NCBI RefSeq assembly: GCF_016808095.1
Contig: NC_068970.1
Span: 10,150,501 to 10,214,500 of the forward strand
Direction of reading: 5' to 3'
DNA length: 64,000 bases
DNA from: Vigna angularis
Lineage: Eukaryota > Streptophyta > Magnoliopsida > Fabales > Fabaceae
Shown: positions 35,150 through 48,499 of the stretch, piece by piece
How positions within the stretch are numbered: position 1 is the first letter of the stretch
Layout of the letters: every line of letters starts with the position of its first letter
Position numbers and translations under genes: made by a program
The notes under the pieces: generated by a model
What the model was told of the DNA's origin: nothing
The model's database searches: none
The model's input: the letters and a program-made list of their open reading frames with translations, nothing else

Positions 35150-36480
35150 ACTTCAGACCAAAATATCTATAAAAGTTTCAACATCAAAAAACTCTTCTCT
35201 AAAAATGAGAGTTCTAAATCGCATTTACTTAAAAAATATATATAAATACAAAAGAAAGTTAATTTACTCTAAACTTTAACTATTCACATTTAAATTATTA
35301 ACATTCAGATTCAAAATAATTTAATTATATATTTCAAAATTAAAAATAAAAAAAGTATATTTCTACAAGGAAAAAAAAATAAGCATAAAAGAAAGTAATA
35401 ATATTAAATAAAAGTACGAAATTAAGTTACTATAATCAAGGAGAATAAATGCATTTATACTTATTATTATTATAGTTACTATATCCTGGTACAAATATGT
35501 CTTATTGTATCACAAAATTGTATAATATGATGTGACACTAACTTAATTAAGGATACAAATTGTTCATAATATTAATAAATTGGAAACATAAATAGTTAAT
35601 TGATGCGAAATCTCTATAACATAAAAAAAAATGGTTATTTTTTTCACATGACAACTCAATAAAATTTTCTTAACTCTTTTGTAAACCATTAATAGTGCAA
35701 AATTCTTCTTAACTCTTTCCGATTTTGACACAACTTTAGTCTGGCCAAGTTTTTTTTTTAACCATCTAAAAGTAAACTGTGACAAACGTCAATAAAAATA
35801 ATAGCACATAGTTTGGCATGAGACAGAAATTAAAACAATAAGATGCTCAAGAATTAAGACCAGTCAAAATTTTATTTAGAGATTAAAAGTAAATATTTTG
35901 AAAAAGCATAAGCTAAAAAATTAGTAAATCCTGTAAAGTAATACTAATTGGTGTTTTATATATACATGTACAAAATTAGTATTTTCCAAAAATTACTACT
36001 TACTTAACATTTAATCTATCTGATTTTTTTCTTTTATTTAAATATCCTATGTGTGTTCATTTCAGTGTTCAAAACATAGTGCACGATCACCATATAAAGG
36101 ACTCGTAGATGTGAGAAATGAGCATGGAATGCAAATTGTGTTCTTAATTTTATAACAAATTTAAGTTTTCAACTTTTCAATTAAAATTATCCAGGACAGT
36201 GAAATTCAAAAGCTCTTGAAATATATTTTATTATATCAATCCACTGAATTTTTAAATTTGTTTCTTTCAGGATCATTGTGTAAAAATGTATTTTATTCAG
36301 TAGGACTCTATGGTAGTAACAGAGGAAATTAACTTCGAAAAAAAGTTAAAAAAAAACAAACTACTCACTAAAAAAATGGATAGGTATGCTTAAAAAATAA
36401 ATTATGAATTTGACTCGGCCTTTCCGATGAACCACTTTTATTTTCTAGAAAATGTAATGTAAAAGAGTCTTCTCTTGATG
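35150..36480. other. AT-rich intergenic DNA
   Basis: No gene or structured repeat could be supported. Confidence 0.5.
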
Positions 36481-36886
36481 ATCCAGCGGCTTCTTGATCC
36501 TACAACCCCACTTTGATCCGACGAGTCGGACCAATTTGTTAAGTTTCCTTTTAAGAACCCTTCACAAACAGTCTAAAAGGCACATAACAGACCCACACCC
36601 AGAAGGAAGAATGATATATTCTTGTATTGTTAGTAAAAGAATACAGAGTATGTGAACTGTGAGAGCTTAACCTCCCCCTCAGGAATGATAAATTCCTGTT
36701 AGACTTCTACAAAACAATCAACTAACTATTCACAACTATTCAGTTAGCTATTTATACAAACGAATACACACTCCTCCTAACTGCCAATATAGTTAGGTAT
36801 TCCCAGGTTTATTCCTTCTCTCGTAAACCCTCCAACTCTTAACATTAACCTCCGCTCCCCCAACAACCTTATCCTCAAGGTTGAAC

Positions 36887-37611
36887 TCAGGATATTGGTC
36901 TGCCATAGTGCTTGTGCAGAACCGCACTCAACTCTGCCTCCTGTACATCAGTCAAATCACCGTGCCACTCACTGTCCACCTCATTCTCCACTAGTCCCAG
37001 ATCCCAAACCAGGGTCCACGTTTCAGCATCTGCGAGCTTGAGGAGAGCTTTCGATTCCACCAGTTGTCTCGACAAAGCAGGGTCCCCTTTTACTCTCACC
37101 TTTTACCCGCCAGGTTATACACCATGGTCATCTCTTTCCAATTTATCATCACCTCTCCCAACTTAGCTAACCAAGCTACGCCCAAGATAATATCTACTTC
37201 ACCCAAGTCGAACATATAAAAGTCCTCATCCACCATAGCTTCCCCCAAACTTAGTCGAATCTTATCACAACACCCTTTGGTAATTTTCTTTTGCCCATCT
37301 CCCAAGCTCACCGGATATGGCAGAGTATCTGTTAACAATAACTTCAATTCCTCTGCAAATTTCTGACTGACAAAGTTGTGGCTGGTGCCACTATCAATGA
37401 GCACCACTACTTTTCTTTCTCTAATCCACCCCGTCAGTTTCATCATTTTGGGTGGAGTCAACCCTTCTGCTGAGCAAGCTGACAACTCCATGGATTTCTT
37501 ACCACGGTTTACCACCTCTTCACTCACGTCTTCCTCCTCATCCTCCGCCAAAAGCAGCACGCGCAAACTTCTCTCATTGCAACGATGGCCAGGTGTGAAC
37601 GACCCCCCCAC
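36887..37611 (-). pseudogene. Ty3/gypsy zinc-knuckle and aspartic protease remnant
   Basis: Two consecutive frames. 37611-37096 holds the second half of the zinc knuckle (SFTPGHRC), then the retropepsin active site VVLIDSGTSHNFVS (DSG near 37389-37397), and the second conserved block DIILGVAWLAKLGEV. 37099-36887 continues as the protease-RT linker (LSRQLVESKAL, DVQEAELSAVLHKHYG), where the polyprotein would enter reverse transcriptase. A stop follows at the deletion junction. A stop or frameshift near 37096 separates the two frames. Confidence 0.85.
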
Positions 37612-38523
37612 AATGGAAGCATCGGCCCTCTTCTTTCCTCTTAAGGAATTCTGGGTAAGGGAGGTTCCTCACCATTCTTCCTCTGTCGTCGTTTCCCCCC
37701 GTGGTACTCACCCTTGCATTCGAACTGGTTGGGACTACTTCTCTCCTCACCGACCCCATACTCTTCGTTCCTCCGGACTGGTTCATCGCGGGTCTATTAG
37801 GTTCGGATCGCACCACTACCCCCGTCGATCGCGACCCTGAAGGGTTAATCTTGAACCCACTCCAAGTTTCCCCTTCCGCTCGTAGCGTTGCATCTTCCAC
37901 GTCGCGTGCGATTCGCACCGCTACCATCAACTCCTAGGGATCTTGAATCCTCACCTATCCCTTGATGTCCTCGCGCAATCCGGCGAGGAAATAGCCCAAG
38001 ACTTGTTCTTCGGTACACCCTTGGTTTGTCGCATCAAAATCACAAAATCGCGAACGAACTCCTCCACCGTGCCATCCTGGCGCAATTTCGTCAGCCTCTC
38101 AAACACCGTCCCCCGGAATCCTCCTCCAAACCGGTTGACCATGGTTGTCTTCAGGCCTTCCCAAGAACAATTCTTTGCCTTTTCTTTCCAGAACTTGAAC
38201 TAGTAAGCTGCACTTCCCTCCATGCTAATATACGCGAGCTCCACCTTTTCTTCTTCGCCTGTCACCTTCTGGATATCAAAGAATCTCTCCGCCCTATTGA
38301 TCCAACTAAGAGGCTCCAACCCGTCAAACGTAGGCAAATCTACCCTTTTCCGCCACGGTCTCTGATCATCACTGCGGTCGCTGACCCCTCTACCTCCGAC
38401 TTTCCCCACTCGTCGCTGTGGATTCTCATTCACGGAACTATCATCGAGAAGGTCCCTTCGTGTTATTGGCGTTCGTATGAGAAAATAACTAAAAACTATA
38501 TTTGAAAGTAAAACACCCCTCAA
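37574..38523 (-). pseudogene. Ty3/gypsy gag remnant with stops and frameshifts
   Basis: The gag core reads VDLPTFDGLEPLSWINRAER, FFDIQKVTGEEEKVELAYIS, MEGSAAY, stop (TAG 38200-38202 where Trp is expected), FKFWKEKAKNCSWEGLK, then MVNRFGGGFRGTVFERLTK and LRQDGTVEEFVRDF. After TKG a one-base frameshift occurs, and the true frame continues LGYFLAGLREDIKG with two TAG codons at expected Gln positions, then ELMVAVRIARDVEDATLRAE. The zinc-knuckle start CFHCGG is cut by a second frameshift in a run of seven G. Non-functional. Confidence 0.85.
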
Positions 38524-41017
38524 ATTTTTTTCCCATAATAGGAAGGGGTGATTGTTTTTTGAAAAAAAAAACCAAAATTATTTATAATATTCCAAAAGAT
38601 AAATTTAAGCTATAATTGGGTGTCGGAAAAGGTATGACAGAATGCAGAAAACAATGGTCTAATTTGTTTAGGCCGATGGATATAAATTGGCCCAAGACTT
38701 AAAGTTCATTTCTTCCTACACCTCCAATTGTTATAAATTCTAATATCCCCATTTTACCCTTCATTAAAAATCCTAGAATCCTTCTTTGTTCCTTCGCAAA
38801 TGTCGTGTTTACCTTCTTTCTCCCACAACCGAAGGTGCCACTCACAGTGACCTTCCTCATCACCACTTCCACCTTGGGCATTGTGGTTTCAGCTGTTTAG
38901 GGGTGAACTGGGGAACCATGGCTTCTCACCCCTCAAGGTGTCAAGCTCTTTGATGTTCTTCGATCTTTTTTTTCACAACGGCTGATTTAATTACTATTTT
39001 ACAAAAGAAATTATTTATTTTTATTCTTTTTGTCAAGCTGACAAGTTTGCACAATAAAAAATGAAAGTGAGTATTTAATAAAATTAAATTAACTTCAAAA
39101 ATAAAATAAAAATTGAATATATATTTTAAGAAAAAATGATAAAATATAAAAACTAATGCAATAATCACGTTTCTTTTTCATCTAGTTTAAATTGTTTTCT
39201 TTTTCTCTTCATCAATATCCAGTATTTTTAAAATATTTTCTCATCTTTTACTTTATCAGATTTTTTATCCACTAGAACATAACAAAAACTAAGTCTTTTA
39301 TTCTAGGTTCTCCTATTCTTACTCGGTTTTCTCACAATATTTCAATTTTTTACAGGTTTTATTGAAAAATTTAATTTCTCAACTTATTCATCTTTGGATA
39401 AGTACTTTGGTAAATTTGATGACGTTTTCTTAATTTTCTAAAATGTTTCTCTCGTCCTCTTATCTATCTTAAATTATGGATAAATTTGATTTTGTCTACC
39501 GAAATTTTCTTAAATATTATCTTGCTAAAGTTATTAAGATTATAACTATAGATATTTGGATTGATTGCATATTAATGCATTTTTCTTGTATGAATGTGAA
39601 ATTTGGTTTCAACCTCGATTTGGATAAGACTAGTTATAGAGTAGGTTATAAGCTCAACTAGTATAAAAATGCATTTGTTAAAATAGATAATATAAGGTGA
39701 ATTTTGGAATGTAAAATTGTTTCATGAATTTGTCAATTTTATTTAGTTTTGCATGTGTTGGGTTTTCGTTCAATTGCTGATTAATAATTTAGATTTTGGG
39801 TATTATTAGTCATGCATTACTTGATTTTCATTGTAAAACTCTTATAACTCAAGTTATAAAGAGTTGGTGAGCATTGTCTCTCAAGTATCACCTGGTCATT
39901 TTAGTGATATAACTCTCCATTGCAAAACTCTTATCATTTGAGTGATAAAGAAATTATATTTTTGTGACATTTTGGATATCCAGTTAACAAAAACAAGAAA
40001 TTTTGTTACTCAAACACTATATTTTCCACTCCTGGAACTTGCACTTTAAACAATTATTTGTTTTTCAAGAAAATATTGCTCAAAAGGTGTTGATGAATTA
40101 CTAAGCGAAAGTCATAACTTGATCAAAGTGATATTAATCAAATTTTCTTTATTTTTAACATAATTGTTACTCTTACAACTACTACATACTCAAATTCAAA
40201 CAACCTAAATAGACCAAATGTAATGTTATTTATATAAGGTAAAGTTAAAATTTTGAAATTAACAATTATTCAAAATAAATATGATTTTATTTGGTTGAGA
40301 TGATTACATGAAGTTCAAGTAACCATTATGGACAAAGATAAATGGCTTGTAATATTTATAACTTTATGTATAAGTCTTTTTTTAGTAATATAAACTTTTT
40401 GTTGAGTAAATTATATAACTAAAATTTATAGATATTTATACATAAGTGATCATTGAATTGAATTTTTATACAATTTGATTGATTTGAATAATGATGAAAT
40501 TATATTATTTTTAGATTTGAAATAAGTGATCTTAGTTAAGTTGATCTTAATATAAAGAATGAGATAGACTCCTTTTAATAAATATTAGGATTAAAAACAT
40601 CCAAAGAACTCCATAATCACTACTTCAAATTTCAGGATCCTAACATCCAACCTAAGGAATCTAGTTCAACATCTTTAGATAGACGAGAGGAGTAATTTGT
40701 TTATTAGCATTATGAATCACATTGAATGTAATATAAATGATAGATATTATTAGTATTTATGGATAACATTGCTTTTTGGGTTAAAATACTAATTGGAGAG
40801 TTTTGGTATGATTATGTAGTATTATTTGATTTAATTAAATGAAAAAAGTTTAAAAAAGAAATGGAGAGGTTTTTATGGTAAAAAAGGAATGAAGTATGAT
40901 ATTAGAAAATGTAGAGGGAAATGGGTCTGAAATAGATAGCAGAAAATAAGGAAGCAAAAGGAGAGATTGAAGAGGATGGGTTTGGAAAAGAGGAATAAAG
41001 GAATATGAAAGAGCAGT
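38524..41017. other. Intergenic DNA
   Basis: 38.6-38.95 kb is less AT-rich and may belong to an unidentified repeat. The remainder is AT-rich. No gene could be supported. Confidence 0.5.
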
Positions 41018-41018
41018 G

Positions 41019-41037
41019 GTAGTAGTAGTAGTAGTAG
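41019..41037. repeat. (GTA)n microsatellite upstream of the helicase gene
   Basis: About six GTA/AGT units followed by GAGTATAGTTAGTAG. Confidence 0.9.
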
Positions 41038-41237
41038 AGTATAGTTAGTAGTACTTACTAACTAGCTCCAAATCAAACGCCCACATATCGTTACGAATAA
41101 TAGTCATGCGTTCCGGTTGTGGTTGGTCGGGGGTTGTGCTACATCCCATCTCCCACCACGCCAACATTTATTTCATGTTCAGACCCTGCAAATACCCACC
41201 CCATTTTCTAACAGCTTTTCCTCAAATCCCCTTTCGA

Positions 41238-41280
41238 CACGTGCCCACCTGGTCCCACCACTCAAAAGATATTTCACGTG
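41238..41280 (+). promoter_or_regulatory. Two G-box (CACGTG) elements in the helicase promoter
   Basis: Perfect palindromes CACGTG at 41238-41243 (GACACGTGCC) and 41275-41280 (TTCACGTGAC), about 125-165 bp upstream of the TATA box. G-boxes bind bZIP and bHLH factors and act as ABA or light elements; use here is inferred. Confidence 0.55.
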
Positions 41281-41401
41281 ACCCAGGATTCTGCACGATG
41301 CCTCCTTCCCACGTCATCCCACTGGGCCCACTCCTCTTTCTCCCTCTTCTTCAATGTCTTTCTCCTCTGCACTTCACCCGTCGTTTTCAGAGCCACTCTG
41401 C

Positions 41402-41408
41402 TATATAA
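41402..41408 (+). promoter_or_regulatory. TATA box of the RNA helicase gene
   Basis: TATATAA in CTGCTATATAAGCACCC, about 110 bp upstream of the ATG at 41518, with a CT-rich leader between. Confidence 0.7.
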
Positions 41409-41517
41409 GCACCCATTCAAACCCTTCCATTATTATTCTTACTACTACTCTACTGCTACTACCAAACCAAAACTCCTCCTCTTCTTCCTCGCTTCATTCT
41501 TTAAACAACCCTTCACC

Positions 41518-44152
<2,635 letters not shown>

Positions 44153-45411
44153 ACTTGTATAGTTGGTAGTGGAATGTTTTTTTGCTTTAGAGGGTTGACA
44201 TTTTAGCATCAAATATATAATCTTCCATACTATAGTGATATTAGTGAAGAAGTTGGTAGCCGCTTTCATGGTTCCAGATTATGCCACACTTTTTTGTGCA
44301 CCCTCTAGTCCTAATACAACAGATTATTATGGATGTAATTTGTTTTGCTTATTTATAAGTCAGGGTTTATTTAATCAGATTATTAAATGTTGATTGACTT
44401 TTCTATAACTTGTTTACTATTGTCACTAAATACAATTTATTTGGTCAAAATACATTTTTTATATCAGTGAAATCCCTACTATTTAATTTCATAATGTTCT
44501 AAACGTTTAATTCGTCATTTTGCTGTATATAGTTTTTAATTGTCTGAGAAATTAGACAGGGCTTAATATTTTGAAGTTAATAGTTTCTTGGTCTAAGTTC
44601 TATTATTTGTAGAGGGAACGATTGAATTTAAAAGATGAAACTAGTGATGACAAATGTTTCTTCTTAAATTATTAGGACACTTTAATTTGAAAACTAGAAT
44701 TTTTTTTATTATTACTATTAAAGTTGTGTTTCAATTAAAATTCAATACAAAAATATTGGTAATGAATTTTAATTCCCTTTTTATTTTTTGTTTATATTTG
44801 TATAAATTTGGAGAGTAAAAACCGAATAATGTTTATTGAGGTAATTGGAAATAATTTTAATATTTTGATATAAGCCAAGAAATTAAAGAAAATATTTAAA
44901 ATATTAGTAATATACCGTGGATTCTCGGTTAATATCTGCTGTCTCTTCCAATATAAAAAAAAAAACAATATATTTTTAATAATTATTGAAACAACTAACC
45001 GCTCTAACGATGGTAAAAAAAAACACTACATTGTTACCACTCAAATGGGTTCTAAATGGATTTTACAATTTTTTATGTTGTATTGTATATGTCGTGCATA
45101 TTAATTTAAATCGGTTGCGCTAGATGTTATTACGGAAAATTAGTTTATAATAAATATTATTACCAGCAAACAAGCTATAGTTATTATATAAATTTGTTAC
45201 GATATATCTTATTATGAAGATTTAATTACCAGCAAACAGTCTGCAGCCTTTTCACCTTGAAATTATGTCTGCTTGATTAGAACAAGTTGGTTTTAGTCCA
45301 GTTTTCTCATTTTTACTATTTAGAAAAAATATTTTTTAGTCTTTCAAACAGAGACTTGTGTTTAAAAAATAAAGAGATCAAATATAAGTCAATAGATTAA
45401 AATATATATAC
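44153..45411. other. Helicase 3' flank and AT-rich intergenic DNA
   Basis: No gene or structured repeat is supported after the helicase 3' UTR. Confidence 0.5.
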
Positions 45412-47350
45412 ACTTTTTTTAGTTGATACATTTTAGCATTGTGTATCAGGTTCTAATAGACAAAAATACCTTTATATATTATGAATTCTAAGTTTTAAGG
45501 GTATTTGAATATTTTTCATTCTCAAAACTAAAAAAAATAAGAAACTCTCAAACCCTTTCTCACCTCCGTCATTCTTTTTCTGAACCTTTTCTCTTTCATC
45601 TCTCTCACTTCAATCTTTTCTCTATCATCCCTACTGTAGACTCAACTGAAAAAATCAAAAATACTCGCTTAACCTTAATTCACCTTCCTCACTTATCCAA
45701 TTTGTTTATCTCTCATCTCCTTACTCTCTTTCACCCACATACAACAACTCGCGACACCGCAATTTATTGCTCTTGCTCTATTGGTTCATTTGTTTTCCAC
45801 TTTAATAACAAAATAATTGATGATGTTGATATTGATTTTTGATTGAAGGACTGTTATATCTTTTCGCCTCTGATTGTTATTAAATTTGTAAAAAACTAAA
45901 GTCTACAATAATTTCAATAATTTCAAAACTAAAATAAAAAATAAGAACCCCACGAAAAGACTTTAGCATCAACCTATATTGCAAAGCATTTAGTTTCTTA
46001 ATACCAATTTTTATAAAATCATAGAAATGAAAGGAATTAGAAGTTAAACTATGAGCGTGATGATAACAAATTTATTAAGTTTAAATTACAATTTAAAATT
46101 CAGTGCATTTTGTTTTTCTTAATTTCACTTAAACGACAAATGATAAATCAGAATGACAACATCATGTTTATATTGACCAAACAAGTTGGAGATATGAATT
46201 GTTTAAAATAAACTTACATGATGTGATTTACTTTGGAAAATAATTTCTTGGTTTAATTGAGAGCTAAGAGGTTCATTATGACTAGTTTACTAATTTCTGG
46301 TTGATTTTTAATTAGTTGGTATATCAATGCAGTTCTTCTTAGAAAGTACTCAATATTCTACAATTTGCTCAAATATAGAACATGTGTAATTTCTTAGAAT
46401 ATTTTTATTCTTTTTAGAAAAATGAAATGAAAATATGTTTATCAATATGAAACATTCGAAAGGGAACGAGTAGTGGTCTCTTTTCTGAATAAGGGGAAAG
46501 AATCAACAACAACAATTTTCTTTGTTCATAACTCTTCAATAATTTTTTCCTGTTAAATCATTTAGTATAATGTGCAGGAGCTTCATTTTTCTTTGTTGTG
46601 TTTTGACGTTGGTTATATGCAGAAAGGTGAAAAGTATATTCCGAAATATTTTTTTCACATGAAAATATGTTTTTAGAATTATTTTTAAGAGCTAACTTCA
46701 GAAATCCATTATTTTGGACAATGACTTACCCCTTCTAGAATTCCCTTTCCACACAAGGGTTTTTCTTTTCTAGAAAATAGCAGACAACTTAATAGTCAAA
46801 ATATCAAATCTCCCTGAAAGATAAACTATTAATTCTAAAATTTAAAAACAAATTTAATAACAATCAGAAGGAAAAAGATATAACACAACCATCCAATAAG
46901 AAATCAACATCAACATCATCAATTATTTTGTTATTAAAGTGAAAAACAAATGAACGAACATAGCAAGAGCAACAAATTGCGGTGTCGCGGATTACTGTGT
47001 GTGGGTGAGAAAGTATGGAGATGAGAGAGAAACAAATTGGATAAGTGAGGAAGGTAGATTAGGGTTAAGCGAGTGTTTTTTATTTTTTCAGTTAGGACTA
47101 CAGTAGGATGACAGAGAAAAGATTGGAGTGAAAAAGATGAAAGAGAAAGGTTGAGAAGAATGAGTCGGGTGAGTAAGAGTTTAGGGAGTTTATTGTTTTT
47201 TTTTTTAGTTTTGAGAATGAAAATTATTCAAATACCCTTGACCTTAAAACTTAGAATCCATAATATATGAAGATATTTTTGTCTACTAAAACCTGGTACA
47301 CATTATACATTGCTAAAATGTATCAATTGAAAAACTCATTATAAACACTT

Positions 47351-47771
47351 GAAAAAATCAGAAACACTTCACATTAAACAATCTTACAAAAAATGATTTT
47401 ATAATGAGTTTTCATTTTATAATTTTTGTCTTATCTAATTTTGTCCAATTTTCACAAGCATAAAGGAATTGGTAATTGACCTGGAAAAAATCAGAAATAC
47501 TCGCTGTTAAACAATTTCTTACAAAAAATGATTTTATAATGAGTTTTAATTTTATAATTTTTGTCTTATCTAATTTTATCTAATTTTCAAAAGCATAATG
47601 AGATCAGAGGAATTGATAATTGGCCTGAAAAAAATCAGAAACACTCGTTGTTAAACAATTTCTTTCAAAAAATGATTTTATAATGAATTTTCATTTTATA
47701 ACTTTTCTTGTATATAATTTTATCTAATTTTCACAAGCATAATGACATCCGAAGGAATTGGTAATTGGCCT
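47351..47771. repeat. ~133-145 bp unit in three tandem copies
   Basis: Units start at about 47351, 47484 and 47627. Each contains AAATCAGAAA, TTAAACAAT, AAAAAATGATTTTATAATGA, a TCTAATTTT stretch, AAGCATAA and GGAATTGRTAATTG. They lie between two inverted-repeat arms of the surrounding element. Confidence 0.85.
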
Positions 47772-47948
47772 GGAGGGGTTTTTTTTGTAGAGATGATGAT
47801 TCAACATATGCAGATAATGAATGAAATTAGAGAGGTTACTGAAGATGGTGAAATTGAAGAGATCTTGAATGAACCGTTGTCTGAAGGTGAATATGTCAAT
47901 GACTCAACTCTTTACAAAGGCAAATTGTTTAACGACAAGTGTTTCTGA
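47742..47948 (+). pseudogene. Short open frame within the compound element
   Basis: 67 codons reading IGNWPGGVFFVEMMIQHM, EIREVTEDGEIEEILNEP and LSEGEYVNDSTLYKGK. This acidic, protein-like composition is unlike the repeat around it. It begins in the last tandem unit and ends where the third arm starts. It may be a remnant of a captured exon; no family recognised. Confidence 0.3.
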
Positions 47949-48216
47949 ATTTTTCAATTGGGGCTAGAGTAGGGATGACAGAGAAAAGGTTGGAGTGAGA
48001 GAAATGAAAGAGAAATGGTTGAGATGAATGAGAGAGGTAAGTAAGGGTTTGGGGGGTTTTTTTTTTTTTTTTAGTTTTGAGAATAAAAATTATTAAAATA
48101 CCCTTAACCTTAAAACTTAGAATCCATGATATATAAGGGTATTTTTGTCTACTAAAACCTGGTACACATTGCTAAAATGTACCAACTGAAAAAAAGACGT
48201 ACGAGCATTAGCAAAC

Positions 48217-48219
<3 letters not shown>

Positions 48220-48266
<47 letters not shown>
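48220..48266. repeat. (AT)n microsatellite
   Basis: AT run of about 46 bp directly beyond the compound element. Confidence 0.95.
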
Positions 48267-48268
<2 letters not shown>

Positions 48269-48499
48269 TATATTTCTATTATAGTTTATTTTAATCCTTA
48301 CCACATTTTCATCAAAGCCGTCCGTGTCTATAATTTTGTAGGCCTTAGCCAAATTTTATATTTGATTCATTTTTCATATAATACATTAATTTTCATAGTA
48401 TTTTTCTAACTTTCTAAATTATAAAAAAAACACTAATTTTAATTTTAGTAATGAAACAACTTCAAGAGAGCTCGTTTAATTAATTATAATATGTTTTTG

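Larger units (their letters stand above)
36480..38523 (-). mobile_element. Deleted Ty3/gypsy LTR retrotransposon (gag-protease, no RT)
   Basis: Read on the minus strand, the order is gag (from 38523), zinc knuckle (about 37600), aspartic protease (about 37390), linker, and then near 36895 a jump to the polyprotein C-terminus (YPEFNLEDKVVGGAEVNVKS, RVYERRNKPGN, stop). LTR-like sequence with a TATAAATAG motif near 36752-36760 follows. Reverse transcriptase, RNase H and nearly all of integrase are missing, so one internal deletion of several kilobases is inferred. A full 5' LTR and primer-binding site were not recognised. Base composition is much more GC-rich than the flanks. Confidence 0.82.
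45412..48199. mobile_element. Compound inverted-repeat element with a third partial arm
   Basis: Arm A (about 45412-45860) and its inverse A' (about 46880-47330) are about 450 bp each around a 1-kb AT-rich spacer. They share GTTGATACATTTTAGCA ends, AGACAAAAAT, GTTATTAAAGTG/CACTTTAATAAC, CGCGACACCGCAA/TTGCGGTGTCGCG and a GAGAGAGAAA-type purine tract. A further partial A' copy lies at about 47945-48199, ending TGCTAAAATGTACCAACTG. Between the second and third arms is the triplicated unit at 47351-47771. The long inverted termini resemble Mutator-type or foldback elements, but no clean target duplication was found and no transposase is visible. Confidence 0.65.

Noticed and set aside
37376..38505. 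Plus-strand frames of 78-159 codons
   Set aside because: GC-rich antisense shadows of the gypsy gag-protease remnant.
41278..41517. N-terminal extension of the helicase frame upstream of 41518
   Set aside because: It starts without an ATG and crosses the TATA box and leader. Family proteins start near the ATG at 41518.
45540..45760. CT-rich stretch as a possible gene leader
   Set aside because: The same tract recurs inverted at 46.98-47.2 kb and again near 48.0 kb, so it is part of the repeat arm.
48152..48352. Minus-strand frame with a long Tyr-Ile run
   Set aside because: Product of the (AT)n microsatellite.
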